Source: a bacterium (GTDB taxonomy: Bacteria > Myxococcota_A > Bradymonadia > REDH01). From it: a stretch of DNA of 55,154 bases. Within the stretch, counting starts at the first letter, position 1. The number at the start of each line of letters is the position of its first letter. The notes under the pieces are model-generated. The model ran no database searches, had not been told where the DNA came from, and worked only from the letters and a program-made list of their open reading frames with translations. Both the position numbers and the translations under genes were made by a program. The stretch spans positions 1 through 55,154 of the forward strand of contig JAUICO010000016.1 of assembly GCA_030427825.1 (NCBI GenBank), given 5' to 3'. Below are positions 43,401-50,883 of this stretch, one piece after another.

Positions 43401-45932
43401 CAGCGCGGCGGCGCCGTCCGGTGACATCGCGCCGAGCGCTGCAAACACATCGAGCAGCAGCAGTGTGGACTTGCTCTCCGGCACAAGGTGCGCCTGAAAG
43501 AGTCGCATCAGCGCTTCGTCGGAGGCCTCGCTGCGGTCGGGCTCACTGAGGCCGTGCATCGTGAAGTGTCGCTTGATTCGACGAACGAAACGCTCCGAGA
43601 GCACCTCATCTTCGAGATCGCGTACGCGCAGGTAGTGCGCAAGCTGCTCGACCGTAGAAGCCTTCGCGTCGTTGAGTGCGTCGTCGTAGGGACCGCTCTG
43701 GAAGAGCTGGTCCTGAACAACCCAACCACGAACCAGCGCCAACAGTGCGCTCAGCGGCGCACCGGAGTTGCCGGTTCGAAGCGCCTCTCGGGCGGCGGCA
43801 AGCTCGTCGTCGCCGATGTCGAATCCAAGCAACGCCGAGCGCAGGGTGGACAACGGGTCCCGGGGAGCGGCCTGTGTGTTCGGGAGCGGCGCGTCGACGG
43901 TCGGGGCCTCCTCGACCTCGCCGTCACCGCTCTCTTCGATCTCAACGAGCAGATCGCCGACGCCGACCTGGGCCGCGCCGGTCACGTGCAGGGCCTTGAT
44001 GGTACCGGCAAGCGGAGCCAGCACCGGCATCTCCATCTTCATCACTTCGAGGGTTACGAGGCGATCGCCAACAGCGACCTCCTGACCGATCTCGACGTGA
44101 ATTGCGGTGACCGCCGCCGGCAACGAGGACTGAACGCGGCCGTCTGAGCTGCGCTCCAGGCGATGGGCGACGCCTTCGACGTCGATGTTCACGTGCGCCG
44201 GCATGCTGACACGAATCGCCGAGTGTCGGTGACCCTGGTACTCGAGAATGAGGGTGGTGCCGCCGGTGGTACGCGCGTGGAAGGTCGCGGACCAGGCGCC
44301 GCTTGAGACGCGGAAGAAGCCCGGCTCCAGGCAGGCGACGGTGACTTCGACCGCGGCAGAGCCCAGCTTGTATCGGTAGATGGCGGGCTCTGCGTTCGGA
44401 ATGCGCCGCGGCAGACCCTTGTGGGCTTCGCCGAAGAACTGCAGCAGGCGACCGCGACGCTCTTCGAGGTAGTCGCCGATACCGGCAGCTGCGAGGGCTA
44501 CTGTGAGGTACTTGCGATGGATGGGGTCCGGCCGATTTTCGAGGTAGTCTCCAAGCCAACCGGTGGTCACGGCGCCGCGGCGCACATCCGATCGGGAGAC
44601 GAGCTCCAGCAGAAGTGACCGATTCGTCAGCCCGGAGTCCAGGGCCACGATCGTGTCGCGCAGCGCGGTCTGTGAGCGCGCCCACGCCTCTTCGCGGTCC
44701 GCGCCCCAGGTAATGATCTTCGCGATGTTGGAGTCAAAAGCGCCGGGTACCGTGGTGCCGGGCGAGTAACCCGAGTCCACGCGAACACCGGGCCCCTGGG
44801 GCACGGCGAAGCGAGTAAGGAGGCCCGAGCGCGGTGCAAATCCGTCGTCCGGGTCCTCAGCATTGAGGCGGCATTGGACGGCAACGCCGCGGGGTTCCGG
44901 CGGGCCGCCTTCGGGCAGAGCCCGTCCGGTGGCGACGTCGATCTGGGCGCTCACAAGGTCGAACCCGTAGATCTCCTCAGTGACGGTGTGCTCGACCTGC
45001 AGGCGGGTGTTCATCTCGAGGAAATAGAAGGTGCGCTCGTCTTCGAGCAGCAGATACTCGCAGGTGCCCGCGCCGACGTATCCACAGGCCTTGGCCATGC
45101 GAATGGATGCCTCGCACAGAGCTCGCTCGACCTCGGGCTCAAGGCCCGGGGCCGGCGCCTCTTCGATGACCTTCTGATTGCGACGCTGCACGGAACAGTC
45201 GCGGGTACCGAGTGCCCAGACGGTGCCGTGCTTGTCGGCGAGAATCTGAACCTCGATGTGGCGCGCGATCGACACGAAGGACTCTACAAAGAGCGAGTCA
45301 TCGCCAAATGCGGAGGCCGCTTCGGCCGATGCAGAGGCGAAGGCCTCTTTGATGTCCTCTGCGGAACGCACCTTGCGGATTCCTCGACCGCCGCCGCCGG
45401 CAGCTGCCTTGAGCAACACCGGGTAGCCGATGCGTTCGGCGTGTTCGGTCGCTTCTTCGACGGTGCGCACCGCCCCCGACGACCAGGGGCTGACCGGAAC
45501 GTCGGCCTCCTCGGCGAGGGTCTTGGCGGCGATCTTGTCGCCCATCTTCCGCATGGCAGAGCCGGGCGGTCCGATGAAGTTGATCCCTTCGCGCTCGCAG
45601 GCCTCTGCGAACTCCGGGCTCTCGCTGAGGAACCCCCAGCCGGGCCAGATCGCATCGGCGCCCGCGTCTACGGCCGCGCCAACAATGCGCTCGACATCGA
45701 CGTAGACGCTTCGCCGTTCGCCATCTTCGTTTGTGTAGAAGGGCTCGCCGAGATTGACGACCGCCGAAGCCATCTTGACGAAGGAAGCGTCCGCGTCCGG
45801 CGTCGTATACATCGCGACGACCGATACGTGGCTCCTGTTCTTGCGCGACCATGTACGTGCTGCACGCATGAAACGAACTGCAGCTTCGCCACGATTGGCG
45901 ATGGCTACCCGCTGAATCTTCGACTGGCTCAC
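40485..45932 (-). CDS. Single-chain acetyl/acyl-CoA carboxylase of eukaryotic ACC type
   Basis: The 1815-residue protein carries all functions on one chain. Biotin carboxylase fills ~1-480 (AIANRGEAAVRF, ATP-grasp loop KAAAGGGGRGIRKV, ECSVQRRNQKVIEE-type segment DCSVQRRNQKVIEE, EMNTRLQVEHTVTE). The biotinyl domain has EVMKMEMP with Lys632. A long central region (~690-1230) follows, then carboxyltransferase (~1240-1790) with MGDPTATMGSLGEAE, SSGARISFD, GIGGLEIM and FANLSGFDGS-like ANLSGFDGSPES. The order and several motifs match eukaryotic ACC rather than separate bacterial AccABCD. It should make malonyl-CoA or another carboxylated acyl-CoA. Start is GTG at 45932 with GGAG upstream. Confidence 0.87.
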   Translation of the reverse strand: MSQSKIQRVAIANRGEAAVRFMRAARTWSRKNRSHVSVVAMYTTPDADASFVKMASAVVNLGEPFYTNEDGERRSVYVDVERIVGAAVDAGADAIWPGWGFLSESPEFAEACEREGINFIGPPGSAMRKMGDKIAAKTLAEEADVPVSPWSSGAVRTVEEATEHAERIGYPVLLKAAAGGGGRGIRKVRSAEDIKEAFASASAEAASAFGDDSLFVESFVSIARHIEVQILADKHGTVWALGTRDCSVQRRNQKVIEEAPAPGLEPEVERALCEASIRMAKACGYVGAGTCEYLLLEDERTFYFLEMNTRLQVEHTVTEEIYGFDLVSAQIDVATGRALPEGGPPEPRGVAVQCRLNAEDPDDGFAPRSGLLTRFAVPQGPGVRVDSGYSPGTTVPGAFDSNIAKIITWGADREEAWARSQTALRDTIVALDSGLTNRSLLLELVSRSDVRRGAVTTGWLGDYLENRPDPIHRKYLTVALAAAGIGDYLEERRGRLLQFFGEAHKGLPRRIPNAEPAIYRYKLGSAAVEVTVACLEPGFFRVSSGAWSATFHARTTGGTTLILEYQGHRHSAIRVSMPAHVNIDVEGVAHRLERSSDGRVQSSLPAAVTAIHVEIGQEVAVGDRLVTLEVMKMEMPVLAPLAGTIKALHVTGAAQVGVGDLLVEIEESGDGEVEEAPTVDAPLPNTQAAPRDPLSTLRSALLGFDIGDDELAAAREALRTGNSGAPLSALLALVRGWVVQDQLFQSGPYDDALNDAKASTVEQLAHYLRVRDLEDEVLSERFVRRIKRHFTMHGLSEPDRSEASDEALMRLFQAHLVPESKSTLLLLDVFAALGAMSPDGAAALEEAQGRAIFEKFANSAVQAKQMRLASAAWKLIHIWYDRPTHRKEMQRAATDAVNAVSALTSSMANSERRREAAEQLRVLPKAAVLAALPARFPSAEAHGQRLLRSLVERLYGTRDHEAVASGIDGVFSRLAWISEGRNAVVVLLPSIFEIPRALSELSAEANAVDFIVAAPPELDKLEELIILPAHVERATVMWSRAGDGLRARTWRQNAGKVCHDESVDDIHPASKQARLVGRYSKFNLTRLETPGGVFFARGDARDGSNDTRFLIVDVLDDFTVDHVGDMVRVPALEAVLLNAFHRLREELAEFEGRAPSWNRVTVIIRPVAHISRKALEAIALRMSPPCIDLGLEKIVLVGSFALDGNAPEELYVEWSNPIDIGVRVAFSKPRYRPLVILSDVQRKVISARRRQLYYPYEIVRLLTDPREGFSPYDGEFVEFELDEDTNCLVPADRPHGQNTANVVVGQITNRGDAFPGDLTRVIIMGDPTATMGSLGEAECRRINAAIDHAEDNKYPIEWLALSSGARISFDSGTENLDWTARTLARIIRFTQSGGVINVIVDGPCVGAQSYWNAEATMLDHCRGALIMTPRGYMVLTGKRALEYSGSVAAETNSGIGGLEIMTPNGEAQYTAPNLQAAYELLFQHYELTYVPAGQGYTVAGKSSDRIERDVSETPYAGVGDFATVGDVFSEAANPGRKKPFSIREAMRATLDSDAPNLERWSGIDGGETAVVLHGKLGGQPVCMIGIESVPVKRKGSAPIDGPDQWMSGTLFPESSRKVARAINTASGLMPVVVLANLSGFDGSPESLRQRQLEFGAQIGRAVVNFEGPIVFCVVSRYHGGAYVVFSQGLNRDLQSIALEGSYASVIGGAPAAAVVFPRLVRKRVSEDPRVIEAGERLDTANPDELAELQQAHDDLRRQVESEVQMAVAREFDAVHSVQRAMDVGSLSGVISTPELRAQLCERVREGVALYNDRRS

Positions 45933-46027
45933 GACCCGCTCCGGGCTGCGTTCTCAGGCGGCGCCTGATCGAGGGAGCAGACGGCTTAGTCGCCGAGCCC
46001 CCAGGTGTGAAGGGTCGGAATGATCAA

Positions 46028-46066
46028 TTGACGCCGAGCCGACAGGATCATACTGAACGTATGTTC
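46028..46066 (+). promoter_or_regulatory. Promoter with LexA-like GAAC-N4-GTTC box
   Basis: TTGACG (46028-46033), a 17-base spacer and TACTGA (46051-46056) form a plausible promoter for the radical SAM gene. GAACGTATGTTC (46055-46066) overlaps its -10 end and matches the GAACnnnnGTTC core of LexA sites known from Gram-positive bacteria and some other phyla. GGGAG precedes the ATG at 46087. The rest of the 154-base gap shows nothing further. Confidence 0.45.
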
Positions 46067-46086
46067 TTATTTGGGAGCAAACCCTG

Positions 46087-47127
46087 ATGCCATCGCAGCC
46101 CGTCAACAACCCGCCGAACCCGTGGGCCGGCGCCCACGTGGAGTGGATTGACGCGCCACCGCCGGCCCATCTGAAGGTCTTTGAGGAGCACTCAAGGAGC
46201 ATCCTGTCGGCAAATACGAGCCCGGATATTCCCTTCACCTTCAGTGTGAACCCGTACCGTGGCTGCTTTCACGGGTGCGCGTATTGCTATGCACGGCCGA
46301 CCCACCAGTATCTGGATTTTGGCGCAGGGAGCGATTTTGAGCGGAAGATCGTCGTCAAGCGAAACGCCGCAGAGCTGCTTGAAGCGTCATTCATGAAGCC
46401 CTCATGGGCCGGAGAGACCGTCGTGTTCTCGGGCAACACAGATTGCTATCAGCCCCTCGAAGCAAGCTATGAGCTGACGCGAGAGTGCCTCAAAGTGTGC
46501 CGTGCCTTCCGCAATCCGGTGGGCATCATCACGAAGGCGGCGTTGATTCAGCGCGACATCGACGTGCTGCGCGAGCTGAATCATGTAGCGGCTGTGCGTG
46601 TGCATGTGTCGATCCCTTTCATCGACAAGACGATGTCCCGTCGCATCGAGCCCGGGGCGCCTTCGCCATCGGTGCGGCTGCGCACGATACGGGCCCTCGC
46701 TGACGCCGGGCTTGAGGTCGGCGTCTCGGTGTCCCCGGTGATTCCCGGGCTCAACGATGAACAGATTGTCGACATCCTTGAGGCCGCGGCTGAGGCGGGC
46801 GCGACGTCGGCGTTTCGGATACTGCTGCGACTGCCCGCAGAGGTGTTGCCGGTGTTCACCGAGCGGCTGGCGGACGCATACCCGGACCGGGAGCAGAAGG
46901 TGTTCAACGCCCTTCGGGATACGAAGTCCGGCGCCCTCAATCGCAGCGCGTTCGGAGCTCGAATGAGTGGAGTCGGCGCCCGCTGGGACGCGATCGAGCG
47001 CCTCTTCGACCTGACCTGCACGAGACTGCACCTGAACCGCCGGCGAGACAGCGACATGACGATGCCCGAGACCGGCGGCACAACAACCTTCGTGCGACCG
47101 GGCTCTCAGCTTTCCCTGGGCCTGTAG
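46087..47127 (+). CDS. PA0069-family radical SAM protein (SplB-like)
   Basis: The 346-residue protein holds a radical SAM motif CFHGCAYCYAR, with C60, C64 and C67 binding the [4Fe-4S] cluster (CX3CX2C). Flanking segments SVNPYRGC, FSGNTDCYQPLE, ITKAALIQRDIDVL and VSVSPVIPGLND are typical of the PA0069/Rv2578c-like group related to spore photoproduct lyase. The chemistry should start from reductive cleavage of SAM; the substrate is unknown and a DNA-repair role is only suggested by similarity. A possible LexA box in its promoter would fit such a role. Confidence 0.88.
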   Translation: MPSQPVNNPPNPWAGAHVEWIDAPPPAHLKVFEEHSRSILSANTSPDIPFTFSVNPYRGCFHGCAYCYARPTHQYLDFGAGSDFERKIVVKRNAAELLEASFMKPSWAGETVVFSGNTDCYQPLEASYELTRECLKVCRAFRNPVGIITKAALIQRDIDVLRELNHVAAVRVHVSIPFIDKTMSRRIEPGAPSPSVRLRTIRALADAGLEVGVSVSPVIPGLNDEQIVDILEAAAEAGATSAFRILLRLPAEVLPVFTERLADAYPDREQKVFNALRDTKSGALNRSAFGARMSGVGARWDAIERLFDLTCTRLHLNRRRDSDMTMPETGGTTTFVRPGSQLSLGL

Positions 47128-47178
47128 ACAGCGAGCTTGTTCAGGCTTGCGAACAGAGTGCCGAACAGGACCTGCGAA

Positions 47179-47784
47179 TCAGTCCAGGTCGTAGCGTCCT
47201 TCGCTGAAGTCCGGCTCTACCGAGCGGGGCGCAGAATGCGCCACCGTGCGCGCGTACAGCAGGCAATCTTGAGGTTCAGAGCCCAGCGCCGGATAGTTTG
47301 CATAGTGGCTGAGCACGCCTTCCTGGTGAAAGCCGGCGCGTTCAAGCACCCGTCGCGAGGCTGCGTTGTCTGCGTGGCAGGTGGCCTGTACCCGGAAGAT
47401 GCCCGGGGTCGCCAGGGCCCGCTCTGTGACCGCGCGCACGGCCTCGGTCATGATCCCGAAACCCCACCAGGGTTTCGCGAGGATGTAGCCGATTTCGACC
47501 CCGCCGAGGTTGCGGATCATCAGCCCGATCATTCCGACCGGATGGGGATCGTCGCCGATCCGAATGGTCCAGGCGCGGTGCCCTTCGGCGCGCTCCCAGT
47601 TGTCGCGCACAGCGCTGAGAAACTCATGCGTCTGGTCCACCACCGAGTGCGGCGGCCACAGCATCATTCGAGTCACCTCGGCGCTGCTCGCATAACGCTC
47701 AAAAATCGGCACCGCGTCTTCTTCGCGGGGAACGCGAAGCCGAAGGCGGTCGGTGTCTATCCGGGCAGGCGGAAACTCGCTCAT
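47179..47784 (-). CDS. GNAT family acetyltransferase (RimJ/RimL-like)
   Basis: The 201-residue protein has the GNAT pattern of RimJ/RimL-type N-acetyltransferases: RIDTDRLRLRVPREEDAVPIF at the N terminus, GMIGLMIR and GGVEIGYILAKPWWGFGIMTEA with the acetyl-CoA loop, then RVQATCHADNAASRRVLERAGFHQEG. The substrate is unknown (ribosomal protein, small molecule or antibiotic). ATG at 47784 begins the fold directly; an ATG at 47811 would add nine residues. It converges with the radical SAM gene and is divergent from sfsA. Confidence 0.88.
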   Translation of the reverse strand: MSEFPPARIDTDRLRLRVPREEDAVPIFERYASSAEVTRMMLWPPHSVVDQTHEFLSAVRDNWERAEGHRAWTIRIGDDPHPVGMIGLMIRNLGGVEIGYILAKPWWGFGIMTEAVRAVTERALATPGIFRVQATCHADNAASRRVLERAGFHQEGVLSHYANYPALGSEPQDCLLYARTVAHSAPRSVEPDFSEGRYDLD

Positions 47785-47950
47785 TCGGGTAGCTCGCGGT
47801 GGATCTGGCATCGGTTCGTACGGAACCCTGGAGCAAGCCCTACCATGCTTTGTGTTTCCGCGAAAACCCGTCAGCATCGGGGTCCCGGGGGGCTCGACGG
47901 GCGGGAGCGCGCTGGGTAGGTGTGGCACTCCGCCCCGAGGACCGATACCG

Positions 47951-48652
47951 ATGCAGTTCGACGCGCTGATCGAAGCCAGGATGCTGCGCCGTTACAAACG
48001 CTTTCTGGCGGATGTTGAGGTCGAGGGCGAGCTGCGCACGGTGCATTGCGCGAACCCCGGCAGCATGCGGGGGTTGATACACGAGGGCGCACGGTGCTGG
48101 ATCTCGGACAGCCACAACCCGAAGCGCAAGCTGCGCTTCAGCCTGGAGCTCGTGGAGACCCCCGGCGCGACTGTTCTTGTGAACACGTCGCGGACAAACG
48201 CGATCGCCGAAGAGGCGCTGCGTGCGGGCATCGTAGATATCGGTGGGCGTATTGAGACGCTGCGCTCTGAAGTGAAGCGCGGGGACTCTCGGCTCGACTT
48301 TCTGGCGACCGTCGAAGGGCGCGCTTTGTGGATCGAGGTCAAGCAGGTGACCCTGGCGGATCCGCCCCTGGCGCGCTTCCCGGATTCGCAGACGAAGCGG
48401 GGATTGAAACACCTCGAAGAGCTGGAGTCGATTGTGCAACAGGGCGACGAGGAGGCGGCGCTGCTGCTTGTCGTCACTCGCGACGACTGTGATCGATTCG
48501 AGCCCGCGCGCGACATCGACCCGGCGTGGAGCGACGCTTTTACGCGGGTTTCTGCCGCCGGTGTGCGCATTCTGGTATACGCCTGCGCTGTAGATCCGGT
48601 TGGGAATCCGAGCGGTGTGCACATCACGCACGCCCTGCCGTGGAGAGCGTGA
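47951..48652 (+). CDS. sfsA: SfsA family protein (sugar fermentation stimulation protein)
   Basis: The 233-residue protein matches SfsA: RYKRFLADVEVEGE, VHCANPGSMRGL, LVNTSRTNAIAEEAL, SRLDFLATV, LWIEVKQVTLAD, FPDSQTKRGLKHLEEL. It includes the PD-(D/E)xK nuclease-like core (D in SRLDFL, ExK in IEVK) and an N-terminal OB-like DNA-binding region. A role in DNA binding or processing is proposed for the family. ATG at 47951 has GAGGA upstream; earlier in-frame codons are antisense to the GNAT gene. Confidence 0.92.
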   Translation: MQFDALIEARMLRRYKRFLADVEVEGELRTVHCANPGSMRGLIHEGARCWISDSHNPKRKLRFSLELVETPGATVLVNTSRTNAIAEEALRAGIVDIGGRIETLRSEVKRGDSRLDFLATVEGRALWIEVKQVTLADPPLARFPDSQTKRGLKHLEELESIVQQGDEEAALLLVVTRDDCDRFEPARDIDPAWSDAFTRVSAAGVRILVYACAVDPVGNPSGVHITHALPWRA

Positions 48653-48655
48653 ACT

Positions 48656-49303
48656 GTGACACCGAACGCATCCGAGACAGCCGGCGGCGCGCTCGCAACC
48701 GCCGAATCGCGCCGCATCGCCCTGCGAATCGCGGCCACGGCCCTATACGGGCTGTTGGTCGCCGCCTGCGGATCGCAGCAGCAGACCGGACCGCCTCCCG
48801 TGCCTGCCAACGCGGACAACGGGACCGTACTTGTCCCTGAGTCGGAGTATCTCGATGGCGTACGGCCACCGGATGACCTGGTGCTCGCTGCCGAAGCCGT
48901 AGAGGATGGATACTCGCCGCTCGCGCGACTTGTAGCCGGCACCTGGATGCTCACCCTGGTGCAGCGCCCCTGCGTGTTTGCAGCCGCCGAGCCCCACAAC
49001 CGCTACGACGCGGAGTCCGCGGATGACTGTCGTCGGATTAACCGCGAGCGCTTCGACATGCGCACGCAGCAGGTGCTTCGGGTGCCGCCCGGCAGCTATC
49101 ACATCACGGTCGTAAACCAGGGCGTACCGCGGGATGTAGGCTTCTGGTTGCGGCCGGAAGACGAGCCTGAAACCACCCTTGCTGCCGGTGGTGGAATCGG
49201 AGCAGACGCACCCGCTACCTTTGAGCTTGAGCTTGAACCGGGAAGGTATTTGTACTCCTGCCCGTTGAATCCGACGCCTGATTACCTGCTCCTCGTCGAG
49301 TAA
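48656..49303 (+). CDS. Cupredoxin-like lipoprotein, hypothetical
   Basis: The 215-residue product has a lipoprotein signal (LLVAACGS) after a polar n-region. The C-terminal ~80 residues read like a cupredoxin beta-sandwich: PPGSYHITVVNQGV, FELELEPGRYLYSCPLNPTPDYLL. A plastocyanin-type copper site needs Cys, two His and usually Met; only the Cys (YSCPLN) is evident, so copper binding is doubtful. GTG at 48656 follows the sfsA stop by three bases, and the DUF1499 gene follows by four, so these are probably co-transcribed. Confidence 0.6.
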   Translation: MTPNASETAGGALATAESRRIALRIAATALYGLLVAACGSQQQTGPPPVPANADNGTVLVPESEYLDGVRPPDDLVLAAEAVEDGYSPLARLVAGTWMLTLVQRPCVFAAAEPHNRYDAESADDCRRINRERFDMRTQQVLRVPPGSYHITVVNQGVPRDVGFWLRPEDEPETTLAAGGGIGADAPATFELELEPGRYLYSCPLNPTPDYLLLVE

Positions 49304-49307
49304 CCCT

Positions 49308-49793
49308 ATGGCCGGCCGCCCGCAGGATACGATGTCGATGAAGATCGCGCGCCGCCAGAAGCTGGCGAAGCGAGCGCGTATCGTCCTGCTCGTAGTAGGG
49401 CTGAGCTTCGGCGCCTTCACCTTCGTCTCGATGATGATCTGGCCCCCGATCAACCATGTCAGCACCGGCCAGACCGCGCAGTATCCGGACATTCAGCCGC
49501 AGAGTTACCGCTTCTCGCAGGCCCGCGTGTACAACGCTGCCATCGAGGTTCTCGACGCCGAACGACGTTTCGCGGTCAGCGAGCGCCACGATGAAGCGCA
49601 CATCGTAAACGGCACGGCGCGGACACGCTTCTTCACCGACGACATGGTGATCCGGGTGCAACCCAACGGCGACGGCGGCAGCATCGTCTTCGTCAGCTCA
49701 CGAAGTCGTGTCGGCAAGTCGGATTTCGGGCAGAACGCGCGCAACATCCGCCAGTTCTTCGCCGCCCTCGACCGTAACCTCGGCGTTGACTAA
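49308..49793 (+). CDS. DUF1499 family membrane-anchored protein
   Basis: The 161-residue protein has one N-terminal membrane segment (IVLLVVGLSFGAFTFVSMMIW), then a DUF1499 domain: PPINHVSTG-type entry, VYNAAIEVLDAERRF, NGTARTRFFTDDMVIRV and SRSRVGKSDFGQNARNIRQFFAAL, which ends as the family does. The S-R-S-R-x-G-xxDxGxNxxRI pattern is its signature. No biochemical function is known. It lies in a run of envelope genes starting after sfsA. Confidence 0.85.
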   Translation: MAGRPQDTMSMKIARRQKLAKRARIVLLVVGLSFGAFTFVSMMIWPPINHVSTGQTAQYPDIQPQSYRFSQARVYNAAIEVLDAERRFAVSERHDEAHIVNGTARTRFFTDDMVIRVQPNGDGGSIVFVSSRSRVGKSDFGQNARNIRQFFAALDRNLGVD

Positions 49794-49805
49794 GCGGCCG
49801 CGCAC

Positions 49806-50348
49806 ATGAGCACCCAAAGAACCCCATCCCAGCACCCGCGGCCCAACGCCGCCTCGCCGCGCCGGATTCGTGCGCATCAGGTCTCGCGCAGCGTCGCGAC
49901 GTCCCTTTGTGTCGCGCTCGTTGTTATCGCGGTCGCGGCCTGCAAGAGCGAAGCCGAGTCACCGGCCGAACCGGAGGAGGTCACCCTCGCTTCGCAGCTG
50001 GTGGGGAGCTGGCGTGCCGACATGCAGGCCAGTCTGGAGCGTTCCGAGATCCCCGCTGACGACCTTGCACAGGCCCGTCGCTTCGCGGCCGTCATTGAGA
50101 TGGAGATTCAGTTCAACGACGACGGCACCGTCGTGTCCCGCGCGAACGTCGCTGATGAAGGCGCCGAGGTGCGCTCGAACTGGGAGGCGACGCAGGTCTC
50201 GGCGACTGTGCTCCGAGTGACACGGTCAGGCGAAGATCGCGAAGCGGAGGATTTTGTGGTCTTATTCGAAGACGCGAATCGGATCGTGATGACGCGACAG
50301 TCCACGGGCGAAGAGCTGGTGCTGCTTCGGCGCCCTGCTGCTCCATAA
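49806..50348 (+). CDS. Lipoprotein with one 'GSWxAD' lipocalin-like domain (tandem family member 1)
   Basis: The 180-residue product has a long basic n-region, a hydrophobic core and lipobox AVAACKSE. The mature part follows a pattern shared with the next two genes: LVGSWRAD, a helix rich in Glu/Ala, FNDDGTVVSRANV, W-x-A-x-x-V strands and FEDANRIVMTR. This resembles a small beta-barrel of the lipocalin-like type in which G-x-W opens the barrel. No enzyme motif is visible. The start at 49806 is 12 bases after the DUF1499 stop. Confidence 0.7.
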   Translation: MSTQRTPSQHPRPNAASPRRIRAHQVSRSVATSLCVALVVIAVAACKSEAESPAEPEEVTLASQLVGSWRADMQASLERSEIPADDLAQARRFAAVIEMEIQFNDDGTVVSRANVADEGAEVRSNWEATQVSATVLRVTRSGEDREAEDFVVLFEDANRIVMTRQSTGEELVLLRRPAAP

Positions 50349-50435
50349 TCTCGTCGAGAGCGCGTTCGCGCGCCCGTGCACTCCCAAGTGCATTGCGCCG
50401 ACCCTGATGTACCACTGACACCGAGCAATTTCTGC

Positions 50436-50882
50436 ATGAGACCTGTCTCTGTCGCCATCGTCACCCTCGCACTCCTCGCCTGCACCGGCTGCAAGAAGGA
50501 CGTCGACACCTCGCGCCTCATCGGTACCTGGGACATGGTGATCCCCAATCTGGTCGACGAGCTGCCGGAGCCGCCGAATGAAGAGCTGCGGGCCATCGTC
50601 CAGGAGATCGCTTCAGAGCATGCGTCATCGCTCGAGACGTCGATGCGCTTTGACACCGACGGAACGCTGACCGTCGTCTTCGGTGCGGAGCGACGGTCGG
50701 GTACGTGGCGACCGATCGAGGGCCGCGGCGACCGCCTGACGATCGAGTCCACCCTGCCGGATGAGTCCGGCGAGAACAGCTCTGCGACGGACCGCATTCG
50801 ATTCGAAGACGACGATACACTGGTCATTACCAGCGAAGAGGGCAGCGCGATCACCTTTCATCGGGCTCGTGAGGGCAGCTGA
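50436..50882 (+). CDS. Lipoprotein, lipocalin-like domain (tandem family member 2)
   Basis: The 148-residue product has a compact lipoprotein signal (LLACTGCKK). The mature domain repeats the pattern of its neighbours: LIGTWDMVIPN, a helix (EELRAIVQEIASEHASS), MRFDTDGTLTVVFG, RSGTWRPIEG, then IRFEDDDTLVIT. It is a clear paralogue of the flanking genes. The stop is one base before the start of the next family member, implying coupled translation. Function unknown. Confidence 0.7.
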   Translation: MRPVSVAIVTLALLACTGCKKDVDTSRLIGTWDMVIPNLVDELPEPPNEELRAIVQEIASEHASSLETSMRFDTDGTLTVVFGAERRSGTWRPIEGRGDRLTIESTLPDESGENSSATDRIRFEDDDTLVITSEEGSAITFHRAREGS

Positions 50883-50883
50883 C

